Source of the DNA: G965200765 sp965203865
Lineage (GTDB): Bacteria > Pseudomonadota > Gammaproteobacteria > Arenicellales > JAJDZL01
Length of the DNA: 64,000 bases
NCBI GenBank assembly: GCA_965203865.1
Contig: OZ241916.1
Location: forward strand, 372,001-436,000
Direction of reading: 5' to 3'
Positions 27,176 to 35,337 of the stretch are shown in pieces (the first letter of the stretch is position 1; every line of letters begins with the position of its first letter). Under the pieces are notes generated by a model, which did not search any database, was not told where the DNA came from, and saw only the letters and a list, made by a program, of their open reading frames with translations. The position numbers and the translations under genes were made by a program.

Positions 27176-28327
27176 ATGGACAAAAGATATTTGACTTACA
27201 AGAAAGACGATTTCGTCGAGTTGCTGGCAACTGGCGAAATGTCCAGGCGTAAATTCAATTCAATTCTTGCTGGATTGGGTGTTGGTGTAATGACCATGCC
27301 GTTTGGCTGGCGAAATGCCCGTGCGGCAGCAGAAGACCATCCAACAATATTCACCTGGGAAGGATGGGATGCTCAGGGACACCATTTGGAATATGAGAAC
27401 AAGTATGGCGAGTTTCCGAACTTTGCCATTTTCGGGGACGAGGAAGAAGCTTTTGCCAAGATGCAGGCAGGAGCCAAGTATGATGTAACTCATCCCTGTT
27501 CTTACAAAGTTGAAATTTGGCGAGATGCCGGGATTCTTCAGCCAATTGATGTAAGCCGGCTGAGTCACTGGGACGAAATTATTCCCAGCCTCAAGGAAAT
27601 TCCCGGAATGTCGGTTGGCGACGATATTTATTTTGTTGCTGCAGACTGGGGTCAGACGTCAGTTCTGTATCGTCCTGACCTTGTCGACGAAAAGTATCAG
27701 GAAGAAGAAACCTGGGGAATTCTCTGGGATGAGCGCTATTCTGGCAGGCTTTCAATGTCTGACAGCCTGATTGACGGAGTGATGGTCGCAGCAATTCTGG
27801 GCGGAGCCGAAAACCCGTTCAACATGAACGATGACGAAGTTCAGGTGACGCGCGAATTACTTTGCAAGCAATTGCCGTTGCTGCGCTATTACTGGACGAG
27901 CCCGACGGATATAGAAAATTCAATGGCGAGCGACGAATTGGTCGCAACTAGTTCCTGGAACGACGCTTTTACTGCATTGAAAGCGGCGGGCGTGAATGTC
28001 AAGTATATGAAGCCTAAAGAAGGTGCCATGACATGGGTATGCGGTTTCTGTCTCATGACTGATGCTGACCCGGCAAAACTTGACAAGAGCTACGATGCGA
28101 TTGATGCTTTCCTTAGCCCGGATTCAGGCGTGTTGTCGATTCTTGACGAAGGTTACGGGCATGCCAATGTCAACTCTTTCGAGCTTGTTCCCGAGAAATT
28201 GCTACTGGAACGTGGCTTGTCCACTGATCCGGAAGAAATCCTCAGTGCTGGAATTTTTCAAGTGCCGATTCAAAACGAACCTGTTTTGCAGTCGATGTTT
28301 GAAGAAGTCAAGGCAGGTTTATGCTGA
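27176..28327 (+). CDS. ABC transporter substrate-binding protein, spermidine/putrescine (PotD) family
   Basis: A 383-residue extracellular solute-binding protein. The N-terminus has a twin-arginine-like motif (SRRKFNS, residues 23-29) before a hydrophobic stretch ending near ARA-AAE, so Tat export is likely. The mature part shows the PotD-type start TIFTWEGWDAQGHHLEYE and DVTHPCSYKVEIWRDAGILQPID. It heads a transporter operon with two permeases and an ATPase. Proteins of this family bind polyamines and also other cationic amines, so a methylated amine or amino acid is possible. A hairpin terminator just after the gene probably raises its expression over the permeases. Confidence 0.88.
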   Translation: MDKRYLTYKKDDFVELLATGEMSRRKFNSILAGLGVGVMTMPFGWRNARAAAEDHPTIFTWEGWDAQGHHLEYENKYGEFPNFAIFGDEEEAFAKMQAGAKYDVTHPCSYKVEIWRDAGILQPIDVSRLSHWDEIIPSLKEIPGMSVGDDIYFVAADWGQTSVLYRPDLVDEKYQEEETWGILWDERYSGRLSMSDSLIDGVMVAAILGGAENPFNMNDDEVQVTRELLCKQLPLLRYYWTSPTDIENSMASDELVATSSWNDAFTALKAAGVNVKYMKPKEGAMTWVCGFCLMTDADPAKLDKSYDAIDAFLSPDSGVLSILDEGYGHANVNSFELVPEKLLLERGLSTDPEEILSAGIFQVPIQNEPVLQSMFEEVKAGLC

Positions 28328-28368
28328 GAGTTGTCAACGAATCATAGAATTAAATTGCACGAAAATTC

Positions 28369-28403
28369 GGGGTGTCGTACTGATTCGGCACCCCATTTTT
28401 TTT
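28369..28403 (+). terminator. Rho-independent (attenuating) terminator after the binding-protein gene
   Basis: A nine-base stem GGGGTGTCG / CGGCACCCC, with one G-U pair and an eight-base loop, is followed by A and a run of eight T. It lies between the binding-protein gene and the first permease gene of the same transporter, so it probably reduces rather than ends downstream transcription. Confidence 0.75.
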
Positions 28404-28534
28404 GTGAGCTTGGTTCAAAATTGAAGCTGTTTCGTTTCAATGCAATTTCTTCAGTTTGAGACCATGGAATTTTTTTCGTCATTTCCCATTATCATTGGTT
28501 GACTCGGCACCACCGGATGAAATAATTTCAAGTC

Positions 28535-29446
28535 ATGAACACTGTAGCTCTTACAAGTAGCAGTATTTACCAGAAAATTCGGGTTAAATTTGCTCGCAAT
28601 GAATCTTCAAGAGGGTACGGCTTGTTGTCGCCTGCCCTGCTGGTGGTTCTATTCGGCTTGCTCTTCCCGCTGCTAATCTTGCTGACACTCAGTTTTTGGA
28701 AGCAGGACTATGTTGATATTATCAGGACCTTTTCATTCGACAATTACAAGGCTTTCTTTGAAAAGAAAATTTACTATCTTATTCTTTATCGCTCCATAAA
28801 GATTTCTGCCCTCGTGACACTGGTCACAGTATTGCTGGCTTACCCACTGGCTTATTTCATTGCATTTCGGGTTCAAAAAAACAAGATCATCTGGATAATT
28901 CTGGTAACAATTCCATTCTGGACAAGTTATCTGCTGCGTGTTTTTTCCTGGAAAGTGATTCTTGGCTATAGCGGTGTTATTAATTCAGGGCTGATGTCCT
29001 TGGGGATCATTAGCGAACCGCTGGAGTTCTTGCTTTACAATCCCAATGCTGTAGTGATCACTCTTGCTCATGCCTGGGCTGCGGTTGCCATTTTGCCTAT
29101 TTATGTATCGCTGGAAAAGATTGACCGCTCATTGATAGAGGCGTCCAAAGATCTGGGTGAAAATTCTTTTATGACATTTATCAGGGTTACACTCCCGCTT
29201 TCCTTGCCAGGTGTAATAGCCTCCAGTTTGCTTGTTTTTATTCCTACTGTGGGTGATTACGTTACCCCCGCACTGGTGGGTGGAACCAGAGGGCTCATGA
29301 TAGGAAACATTATTCAATCCATGTTCGGAAAAGCTCTGAATTGGCCTATGGGCGCTACATTGTCAATTATTTCCATGATTACAGTTACTGCGGTGGTCTG
29401 TACGCTGCTTGGCATTGTATATCTGCTTCGAAAGGGAGCTCGATAG
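28535..29446 (+). CDS. ABC transporter permease, PotB family
   Basis: A 303-residue inner-membrane permease with six hydrophobic segments. The cytoplasmic EAA loop, which contacts the ATPase, reads EASKDLGENSFMTFIRVTLPLSLPG near residues 205-230. The N-terminal 30 residues form a soluble extension. Pairing with the PotC-type permease one base downstream and the PotA-type ATPase supports a polyamine-type importer. Confidence 0.9.
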   Translation: MNTVALTSSSIYQKIRVKFARNESSRGYGLLSPALLVVLFGLLFPLLILLTLSFWKQDYVDIIRTFSFDNYKAFFEKKIYYLILYRSIKISALVTLVTVLLAYPLAYFIAFRVQKNKIIWIILVTIPFWTSYLLRVFSWKVILGYSGVINSGLMSLGIISEPLEFLLYNPNAVVITLAHAWAAVAILPIYVSLEKIDRSLIEASKDLGENSFMTFIRVTLPLSLPGVIASSLLVFIPTVGDYVTPALVGGTRGLMIGNIIQSMFGKALNWPMGATLSIISMITVTAVVCTLLGIVYLLRKGAR

Positions 29447-29447
29447 C

Positions 29448-30257
29448 ATGAAAAACAGCAGGAAATTCTGGCTGAACTGGTTGTTTGCCTACACCGTCAT
29501 TTATCTGATATTTCTATACCTTCCGGTTGCTGTACTGCCTTTGTTTTCATTCAACGATTCGGAATACATTACTTTTCCTCTGAAGGGCTTTACAACCCAA
29601 TGGTATGAACAGCTGGCTGATAATCCGGGCATTCTCAACGCTTTCTGGAACAGCATTAAAGTCGGAGTGACGGTCGCTTTGCTCAGTACATCGCTGGGGA
29701 TATTTGCAGCCAAGGCCGTTACCCGTTATAAATTCCGCGCCCGGGGAGGCTTGGTTGGATTCATAATGGTACCGCTGGTGATTCCAGAGATAATCCTGGG
29801 TATTGCGCTTTTAATTACCTTGTCCCTGAACGATATTGATTTGTCTTTGGTAACTGTGGGAATCGGCCACATGTTGCTGTGCGTGCCCTTTTCAATGCTG
29901 GTTCTGATATCGAGAATGGAGGGATTCGACAAGAGCATGGAAGAAGCGGCGCTTGACCTTGGAGAAAACGCCTGGGGGACATTTTGGAGAGTAACTTTTC
30001 CTATTATTTTTCCGGGCGTTGTAGCAAGCCTGCTTCTTACATTCACTATTTCATTCGACGAGTTTGTGCTGGCGTTCTTTCTGTCGGGACTGGAGCCTAC
30101 GCTGCCTGTGTTTATCTGGAGCGCATTGAGATTTCCTGAAAAATTGCCTATGGTATTGTCACTGGGTGCGATTATTATTGTTGCATCCACATTTGTCATA
30201 CTACTGGCTGAAATCGTCCGCCGAAGCGGAGTGCAATTGTCGAAAAACCAAGTTTGA
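29448..30257 (+). CDS. ABC transporter permease, PotC family
   Basis: A 269-residue permease with six membrane segments and the EAA loop EEAALDLGENAWGTFWRVTFPIIFPG. ATG at 29448, immediately after the preceding stop, is preferred to the upstream in-frame codon at 29409, which lies inside the PotB gene. Its stop TGA overlaps the ATPase start (TGATG). Confidence 0.9.
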   Translation: MKNSRKFWLNWLFAYTVIYLIFLYLPVAVLPLFSFNDSEYITFPLKGFTTQWYEQLADNPGILNAFWNSIKVGVTVALLSTSLGIFAAKAVTRYKFRARGGLVGFIMVPLVIPEIILGIALLITLSLNDIDLSLVTVGIGHMLLCVPFSMLVLISRMEGFDKSMEEAALDLGENAWGTFWRVTFPIIFPGVVASLLLTFTISFDEFVLAFFLSGLEPTLPVFIWSALRFPEKLPMVLSLGAIIIVASTFVILLAEIVRRSGVQLSKNQV

Positions 30258-31360
30258 TGCCAATGCCAAACAATATCATTTCACTAAAGAATATAGTAAA
30301 GAACTTCGGAGCTGTTCGGGCAGTCAACAACGCCAACTTCGATATTGAAGCAGGAGAGTTCTTTTCGCTTCTGGGACCGTCGGGATGCGGAAAAACCACC
30401 TTGCTGAGAATGCTTGCAGGTTTCGAGTTGCCCACCGAGGGAACAATTGAAATCGACGGACAGGATGTAACCCTGGATCCACCCAACCACCGCCCGGTGA
30501 ATATGGTGTTTCAGAACTACGCAATTTTCCCGCATTTGAATGTTGCGGAGAATATCGGTTTTGGCATGCGCAAATCCGGTCTGTCCAAGCAGCAGTTGGC
30601 ACAGCGCATCGAGGAAATGCTGGATTTGATCAAACTGCCGGGATATGGAACCCGGGGTGCTCACGAGTTGTCCGGCGGGCAACGGCAGAGAGTGGCTCTG
30701 GCGCGCGCACTCATCAAGCAGCCGCGGGTGCTGTTGCTGGACGAGCCGCTTGGCGCATTGGACAAAAAACTCAGGGAGCAAATGCAGATAGAATTGCGTC
30801 AACTGCAGCAGCAGGTTGGCATTACTTTTGTATTTGTTACGCACGACCAGGAAGAAGCCTTGACGCTCTCGGACCGAATCGCAGTCATGTCGCAGGGGGA
30901 TGTTCTTGAAATTTCTACCCCGGCACAGCTTTACGAAGCTCCAAAGTCCAGATTTGTTGCCGATTTTATCGGCACCATGAACTTTTTTGACTGCGAAGTT
31001 GAAGAATTTGCTGATGGTATACTTACTGCAACATCTCCTGTTCTTGGTACGATTCGAACTGAATGCAAGGACGCACCAGCAGCAGAGGGCAAAAAAATCA
31101 TGCTTGCCATCCGTCCGGAAAAATTTGAGCTTGAATTCGAAAAAAAGGACACGTCGTACAACTGTGTACAAGGTCGTATGGGGCCGTCAGCTTATTTGGG
31201 AGATCGTAGCCACTTTTATATTTACCTGAAAGGGCGGAAAGAACCAGTTTCCATTGCTTTGCAAAATTTGAGCAAGTCAATTGAACAGGTAGTCAAGGCG
31301 AACCAGCAGGTTTGGCTTACATGGTCGGAGTCTGCCTCGGTTGTACTGGAGGACGAATAA
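30257..31360 (+). CDS. ABC transporter ATP-binding protein, PotA family
   Basis: A 367-residue ATPase. It has Walker A GPSGCGKTT (about 40), signature LSGGQRQRVALARAL (about 138), Walker B VLLLDEPLGALD and switch histidine THD. A C-terminal TOBE-type domain (EGKKIMLAIRPEKFELE, GDRSHFYIYLKG) is typical of PotA/MalK-like subunits. The start ATG at 30257 overlaps the PotC stop and the end overlaps the argC start, so this is one tightly coupled operon. Confidence 0.92.
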   Translation: MPMPNNIISLKNIVKNFGAVRAVNNANFDIEAGEFFSLLGPSGCGKTTLLRMLAGFELPTEGTIEIDGQDVTLDPPNHRPVNMVFQNYAIFPHLNVAENIGFGMRKSGLSKQQLAQRIEEMLDLIKLPGYGTRGAHELSGGQRQRVALARALIKQPRVLLLDEPLGALDKKLREQMQIELRQLQQQVGITFVFVTHDQEEALTLSDRIAVMSQGDVLEISTPAQLYEAPKSRFVADFIGTMNFFDCEVEEFADGILTATSPVLGTIRTECKDAPAAEGKKIMLAIRPEKFELEFEKKDTSYNCVQGRMGPSAYLGDRSHFYIYLKGRKEPVSIALQNLSKSIEQVVKANQQVWLTWSESASVVLEDE

Positions 31361-32316
31361 TGTCTGAAGCATCAATTTCAAAAGTCTATATCGACGGTCA
31401 GGCGGGTACCACCGCTCTTCGAATCAACGAATTGCTGAGTAGCCATAGCAGCATTCGGGTTATGCAGTTGCCGGATGCCGTACGCAAAGACGACGACGCG
31501 AGAAAAGAAATTATTGAAGAATCGGATCTGACCATTCTGTGCTTGCCCGACGAGGCGGCTGTTAATGCGGCAAGGTGGGCATCTGAAGCCGGAACCCGGG
31601 TCATTGATGCAAGCACTGCTCATCGGGTTGCAGAAGATTGGGCGTATGGAATTCCCGAGCTTACGCCAGAGTCGCGCGAACTGATTCGAGACTCTGACCG
31701 GGTCTCCAATCCGGGATGCTATCCAACCGCTTTTTCACTGATGGTACGGCCATTGGTTGAAGAGGAGATTCTTTCGTCGCTCGCACCGCTTTCCATTCAT
31801 GCGTTGTCGGGATATTCAGGCGGCGGCAGGCAGCTCATTGAAAAGTGGAACGCCCCGGATACCGGTTTGCCGGGGCTTCCTCACTCAGCCTTGTATGCAC
31901 TTGAGCGGGTTCACAAGCATATTCCCGAGATGATGAAGCAAACAGGTTTGAAGCTTGAGCCGCTGTTTGCGCCCAGAGTGGGACCGTTTAATTCAGGGAT
32001 GCGTGTTGAGGTTCCTCTGCATGAATCGCTTGGATTTTCCGTCAAAGATGTGTGGTTCACCTTGCATGAGCGCTATCAGAGTGAACAGTTTGTAAAGGTG
32101 AATCCATTGATTGCTGAAGCTGCAAGCGAATCCAGATTTGACCCGCGTTCTTGCAATGGCACGAACCGGGTTGAAATCAATGTATGTGCGAATCCTTCCG
32201 GCCATGCGTTGCTGATCGGAATTCTGGATAATCTGGGCAAGGGTGCCAGCGGAGCAGCAGTTCAAAACCTGAACATTATGCTAGGCTTTGACGAAAGTGC
32301 AGGATTGGTCGCGTGA
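31360..32316 (+). CDS. argC: N-acetyl-gamma-glutamyl-phosphate reductase, type 2 (ArgC)
   Basis: A 318-residue NADP-dependent reductase of the short ArgC class, which makes N-acetylglutamate semialdehyde in arginine synthesis. It shows KVYIDGQAGTTALRI at the N-terminus, the catalytic cysteine in SNPGCYPTAFSL (about residue 117), and HALSGYSGGGRQLIE. ATG at 31360 overlaps the transporter ATPase stop (TAATG), and a longer upstream frame lies inside that gene. Its place as last gene of an ABC-transporter operon, with no other arginine genes near, is unusual. A catabolic acyl-phosphate reductase role is an alternative. Confidence 0.87.
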   Translation: MSEASISKVYIDGQAGTTALRINELLSSHSSIRVMQLPDAVRKDDDARKEIIEESDLTILCLPDEAAVNAARWASEAGTRVIDASTAHRVAEDWAYGIPELTPESRELIRDSDRVSNPGCYPTAFSLMVRPLVEEEILSSLAPLSIHALSGYSGGGRQLIEKWNAPDTGLPGLPHSALYALERVHKHIPEMMKQTGLKLEPLFAPRVGPFNSGMRVEVPLHESLGFSVKDVWFTLHERYQSEQFVKVNPLIAEAASESRFDPRSCNGTNRVEINVCANPSGHALLIGILDNLGKGASGAAVQNLNIMLGFDESAGLVA

Positions 32317-32381
32317 AGTATTGAGAAAGTGTCGCCGCATGTGCGTGATAGACAATTCTTATAAAAGGTAGCAACACGAGC

Positions 32382-32786
32382 ATGGCCCCTATTCAAATTT
32401 TTATTAGTAGCGTGCAAACTGAATTTGCGCCGGAACGAGAAGCCCTCCGCAACTACTTGAATAGTGACGAGTTAATGCGTCGATTTTTCCGCGTGTTTCT
32501 TTTTGAAAAGTCACCTGCTTCGGATCGAACTCCCGAAAAGCTGTACCTGGATGAAGTTGAACGTAGCGATATCTATCTTGGATTGTTTGGTTTTCAGTAT
32601 GGATCAGAAGATGAATCAGGAGTATCGCCTACAGAGCGAGAGTTTGATTATGCGACTAACCTCGGCTTGCACCGGTTGATATTCATTAAATCGAAAAGTT
32701 CAAGCGCAACTCGACATGGCAAGATGGACGCATTAATCAAGAAAGCACAGACTGGTTTGATTCGAAAACTCAAGAAGAATTGTTGA
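32382..32786 (+). CDS. DUF4062-domain N-terminal fragment of a broken ATPase gene
   Basis: 134 residues forming a DUF4062 domain (IQIFISSVQTEFAPEREALRNYL, YLDEVERSDIYLGLFGFQYG, GVSPTEREFDYAT). In related proteins this domain is fused to an AlbA_2/RecG-like ATPase. The next frame (32780) supplies exactly that part. Adding one base to the A run at 32765-32768 would join them as IRK-TQEELLSELKVALIEYL. The gene is therefore interrupted by a one-base shift: mutation, sequencing error or slippage. Such proteins are often found in defence and regulatory islands; no firm function is known. Confidence 0.72.
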   Translation: MAPIQIFISSVQTEFAPEREALRNYLNSDELMRRFFRVFLFEKSPASDRTPEKLYLDEVERSDIYLGLFGFQYGSEDESGVSPTEREFDYATNLGLHRLIFIKSKSSSATRHGKMDALIKKAQTGLIRKLKKNC

Positions 32787-33649
32787 GTGAGTTAAAAGTT
32801 GCGTTGATTGAATATCTGGACTTAAAGGGGTTGATGCGTCTGGAGGCATTTGACAAGATGCCTTGCCTGAATGGGGGCATGGAAGATCTTGATGTTGACT
32901 GGATGAATCGTTTTGTACGAATAGCTCGAAGGGCTAGAAATTTTCCTCTAGACGAAGATGTCTCGCCAACAAATTTATTGAAGCACTTGGAATTATTCAA
33001 TGAGGATAAGCTTACGAATGCTGCAATACTTCTTTTTGGAAAATCGCCTCAAAAGTTTTTCATATCGTCCCAGATTAAATGTGCGAATTTTCATGGTGTT
33101 AGAGTGGAAAAGCCGATTTTGTCGAACCAAATGTATAACGGTACAGTTTTTCAGTTGGTTGACCAGGCAGTGGAATATGTGCTGAACCGGATTGACATGA
33201 GGATTGGCACGCGCAGTGAGAGTGCCATGGCACCAAGAACTCTTGAAATACCAATTGAAGTCGTGACAGAGGCAATAGTCAACGCGGTAGTGCATCGTGA
33301 TTATGCCAGCACCGCCAGTGTGCAAGTTATGCTGTTTGCGGACAGATTGGAGGTTTGGAATCCCGGCAGGCTGTCACCAAAACTAACCCTTGCAGAATTG
33401 CGTGTTTCCCATGAATCCCATCCTGGCAATCCATTGCTTGCGCAATCCATGTATCTTGCACAATTCATTGAGCAGTTGGGAACAGGCACATTGGATATGA
33501 TACACCGTTGTATTGAAGCAGGGCTACCGGAACCGGAGTTTGAAATTGCAGATGGGTTTGTTACGAGGATTTGGCGAGCTGAGCGTCCTACTGGTTTAAA
33601 GGTTGTAGCAGGAGATGGGTCAAGCTTGGGTCAAGCCTGGGCCAAGTAA
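32780..33649 (+). CDS. RecG-like/AlbA_2 ATP-binding domain, middle part of the broken DUF4062 gene
   Basis: 289 residues that continue the DUF4062 protein in another frame. Landmarks are AAILLFGKSPQKFF, EIPIEVVTEAIVNAVVHRDYASTASVQVMLFADRLEVWNPG (a HATPase_c_4 type ATP-binding domain) and GTGTLDMIHRCIEAGLPEPEF. Translation ends inside a tandem array of 11-base repeats, giving the tail GSSLGQAWAK. The last repeat carries a substitution that makes a TAA stop (33647-33649). The winged-helix C-terminus follows in a different frame at about 33754. Confidence 0.72.
   Translation: MLSELKVALIEYLDLKGLMRLEAFDKMPCLNGGMEDLDVDWMNRFVRIARRARNFPLDEDVSPTNLLKHLELFNEDKLTNAAILLFGKSPQKFFISSQIKCANFHGVRVEKPILSNQMYNGTVFQLVDQAVEYVLNRIDMRIGTRSESAMAPRTLEIPIEVVTEAIVNAVVHRDYASTASVQVMLFADRLEVWNPGRLSPKLTLAELRVSHESHPGNPLLAQSMYLAQFIEQLGTGTLDMIHRCIEAGLPEPEFEIADGFVTRIWRAERPTGLKVVAGDGSSLGQAWAK
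33617..33649 (+). repeat. 11-bp tandem repeats (three units) at the end of the ATPase frame
   Basis: Units GGGTCAAGCTT, GGGTCAAGCCT and GGGCCAAGTAA. Eleven is not a multiple of three, so each unit gained or lost changes the reading frame of what follows. Three units read through as GSSLGQAWVKP, an eleven-residue repeat. A second block of the same unit lies 57 bases downstream. Confidence 0.85.
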
Positions 33650-33706
33650 GGCTACAGGCGAATATGACTCATTGAAAAATAAGGGAAAACATAAAACACA
33701 GGCAAA

Positions 33707-33738
33707 GGGTCAAGCCTGGGTCAAGCCTGGGTCAAGCT
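33707..33738 (+). repeat. Second block of the 11-bp repeat
   Basis: Two full units GGGTCAAGCCT and a third of ten bases (GGGTCAAGCT), 57 bases after the first block. In the frame of the winged-helix part they read VKPGSSLGQAEL, the same peptide repeat as in the ATPase tail. The two blocks are probably one linker array split by an insertion or decay. Confidence 0.85.
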
Positions 33739-33753
33739 GAGTTAACAAATAAT

Positions 33754-33999
33754 ATGATTGCCATACTTGAAGAATGTGTAGCAACAGGAGTCGTTACACA
33801 AGGAGAACTACTGAAAGTAACAGGATTTTCAAAACGAACTGGGGGTTTTCAACGACAACTTGAGGGCCTCCTGAAAATGGAATTACTTGAAATGACAATT
33901 CCTGATAAACCAACAAGCCCATCGCAAAAATACCGAATAACTGAAAAAGGCAAAGCGGTACTGGATGAACTGGGCAAACTTGAAGAGCAAAGTGAATAG
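33754..33999 (+). CDS. Winged-helix C-terminal part of the broken DUF4062 gene
   Basis: 81 residues from ATG 33754. The same frame is open from 33676 through the second repeat block. The text LEECVATGVVTQGELLKVTGFSKRTGGFQRQLEGLLKMELLEMTIPDKPTSPSQKYRITEKG is the winged-helix domain that ends many AlbA_2/RecG-like ATPases. Its MTIPDKPxSxxQxYRxTxxG block is characteristic. Whether it is made alone is unknown. Confidence 0.65.
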   Translation: MIAILEECVATGVVTQGELLKVTGFSKRTGGFQRQLEGLLKMELLEMTIPDKPTSPSQKYRITEKGKAVLDELGKLEEQSE

Positions 34000-34310
34000 T
34001 TTGTGAAACAATGTTCTTATTGATTTATGCAGGGGCATAAGCCGGGATGAAGCAATAGAGTTGTGGTATTCCAGAGATTTGGGAATACAGTGTGAACTCA
34101 AGTTTTCTGACTATTCGGGCGAATATGCCATCCCAATATTTCCTGTCAATTCCGCACTAAATCCCGATGGTTCACTATTTTCAAAATTCTCTTTTCATTT
34201 ATCCAAATCATCTTTCTGGGCACACTACTGCTACTGCTCGAAATCCACTCGTTGAGTTACATCATGACTGAGCTCAACAGGGTGTTTTTCTATAGTATTT
34301 TGCAAATAAT
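34000..34310. other. AT-rich stretch without a recognisable gene
   Basis: Between the winged-helix fragment and the phasin operator there is only a short open frame (34061-34255) with no recognisable motif, ribosome site or homology visible by eye. I see no convincing gene. Confidence 0.5.
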
Positions 34311-34327
34311 ATATTGCACTGCAATAT
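34311..34327. promoter_or_regulatory. Palindromic operator ATATTGCACTGCAATAT upstream of the phasin gene
   Basis: A 17-base perfect palindrome centred on one C. Its core TTGCA-C-TGCAA recurs as TTGCA-T-TGCAA at 34460-34470, overlapping the phasin promoter. Repeated TGCA-rich palindromes before phasin genes fit control by a PhaR-type repressor, but PhaR is not in this window. Confidence 0.55.
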
Positions 34328-34432
34328 AGAAAATTCCTCAATATAATTTATCGCAATAATTCCTCCTTTATTGAATAAATCACTTTATTAATAAGAATAT
34401 AATTCATATTCAAATAAAAAATGAATTAAGAG

Positions 34433-34470
34433 TTGACATTTCTAAATTCAGATGTTATATTGCATTGCAA
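34433..34470 (+). promoter_or_regulatory. Sigma70-type promoter with overlapping TTGCATTGCAA operator for the phasin
   Basis: TTGACA (34433-34438), a 17-base gap and TATATT (34456-34461) form a near-consensus promoter. The palindrome TTGCATTGCAA (34460-34470) overlaps the -10 box and the likely start of transcription, an arrangement typical of repression. Confidence 0.65.
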
Positions 34471-34506
34471 CAATTTATTAATTTTTTATTTTTGGAGAAA
34501 CAAGAA

Positions 34507-34833
34507 ATGCAAGCCAAATTAGTTGAACTGGCAAATGACACAGTTGCTGTTAATGCAAAATTAATCAACAAGTCTGTTGACTACAACGTGAAAACAGCAA
34601 AAGAAGTGTTGAAGAATGCAACAGCTCACGCGGGTGAAGTGCTGAAAGTCAAAAATCTGAATGATTACGCTGCTATTCAAGGAAAGATGGTGCAATATAC
34701 GATCGAGCAGACGAATGACTTCGCAAGAACCTGCATTGAGCTGGGGTTAGAAGCTAAAGATGCGTATACGGCTTTATGGCAGGATTATGCCGTAGTGCAA
34801 AATCCGCTGAATGTCGCACCATCGAAAAACTAA
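34507..34833 (+). CDS. Phasin family protein (PHA granule-associated)
   Basis: A 108-residue helical protein with the phasin pattern of alternating small and hydrophobic residues (LVELANDTVAVNAKLINKSVDYN, AREVL-like KEVLKNATAHAGEVLKVKNLNDY). Phasins coat polyhydroxyalkanoate granules. ATG 34507 is chosen because TGGAGAAAC lies just ahead; an upstream in-frame ATG at 34465 lies in the promoter/operator. It has its own promoter, operator and terminator. No PHA synthase is present in the window, so the granule link is inferred from family only. Confidence 0.8.
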   Translation: MQAKLVELANDTVAVNAKLINKSVDYNVKTAKEVLKNATAHAGEVLKVKNLNDYAAIQGKMVQYTIEQTNDFARTCIELGLEAKDAYTALWQDYAVVQNPLNVAPSKN

Positions 34834-34888
34834 ACTGCTTAAAAGTTGATACGAGTTTTTTGCAGTAAATTTCATAACCCACCTTTAG

Positions 34889-34924
34889 AAGTAAGTCTGC
34901 TATTCAATAGCAGACTTACTTTTT
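34889..34924 (+). terminator. Strong rho-independent terminator after the phasin gene
   Basis: A 14-base stem AAGTAAGTCTGCTA / TAGCAGACTTACTT with a four-base loop (TTCA-like) and a T run. Confidence 0.85.
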
Positions 34925-34960
34925 ATCAATCAGTTTTGCTTCTTACAATCAATAAGTGGT

Positions 34961-35239
34961 TTGTCGAACAAATTGCCTAATTCTGATAGTGAAACTCTTT
35001 CAGACTTTTCAGGCAACATGGCTTTACTTTACTCCTTTTATTTTTGGAAGAACAGCAGGGCCGCGTTCCACTGCAGCAATGGAACAAATACTTACGAAGC
35101 GAAAAACGGCAAGCCTTTGCCGCATAATGCAGAGATTGTTGAAAGAGTGATAAAGACCAGTTATCTTCCATATGGACTTTTACAGGGTCCTTTCGCTGGC
35201 TCAGGAACGACGATAGGTGCTTGTATTACTAACAATTGA
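34961..35239 (+). pseudogene. Relic of a site-specific DNA methylase C-terminus
   Basis: A 92-residue frame whose second half reads KPLPHNAEIVERVIKTSYL then GPFAGSGTTIGAC. This matches the end of N4/N6 DNA methylases: a HPAxKPxxLxERIIKASS-like helix followed by the AdoMet motif DPFxGSGTT. The start of the enzyme and the catalytic DPPY/SPPY motif are missing, and the frame stops just after the motif (ACITNN). The aspartate of DPF is replaced by glycine. It is best read as a decayed fragment next to the type I system. Confidence 0.4.
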
Positions 35240-35337
35240 AGATGCATAAACTACGGACCAAATTCGGACTATTACAATCTGATAGAGAAACAAGTGCATT
35301 GAACAACTGGCGATCGCCTTCAGACTACTGCTTCGCA

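Noticed and set aside
28369..28403. End of the transporter operon at the hairpin
   Set aside because: The permease and ATPase genes needed by the binding protein follow directly on the same strand, so the hairpin more likely attenuates than ends transcription.
33617..33738. CRISPR array from the short repeats
   Set aside because: Units are contiguous 11-mers without spacers, and encode a linker peptide.
34061..34255. Short open frame after the winged-helix fragment
   Set aside because: No motif, no ribosome site, and composition like the surrounding non-coding DNA.
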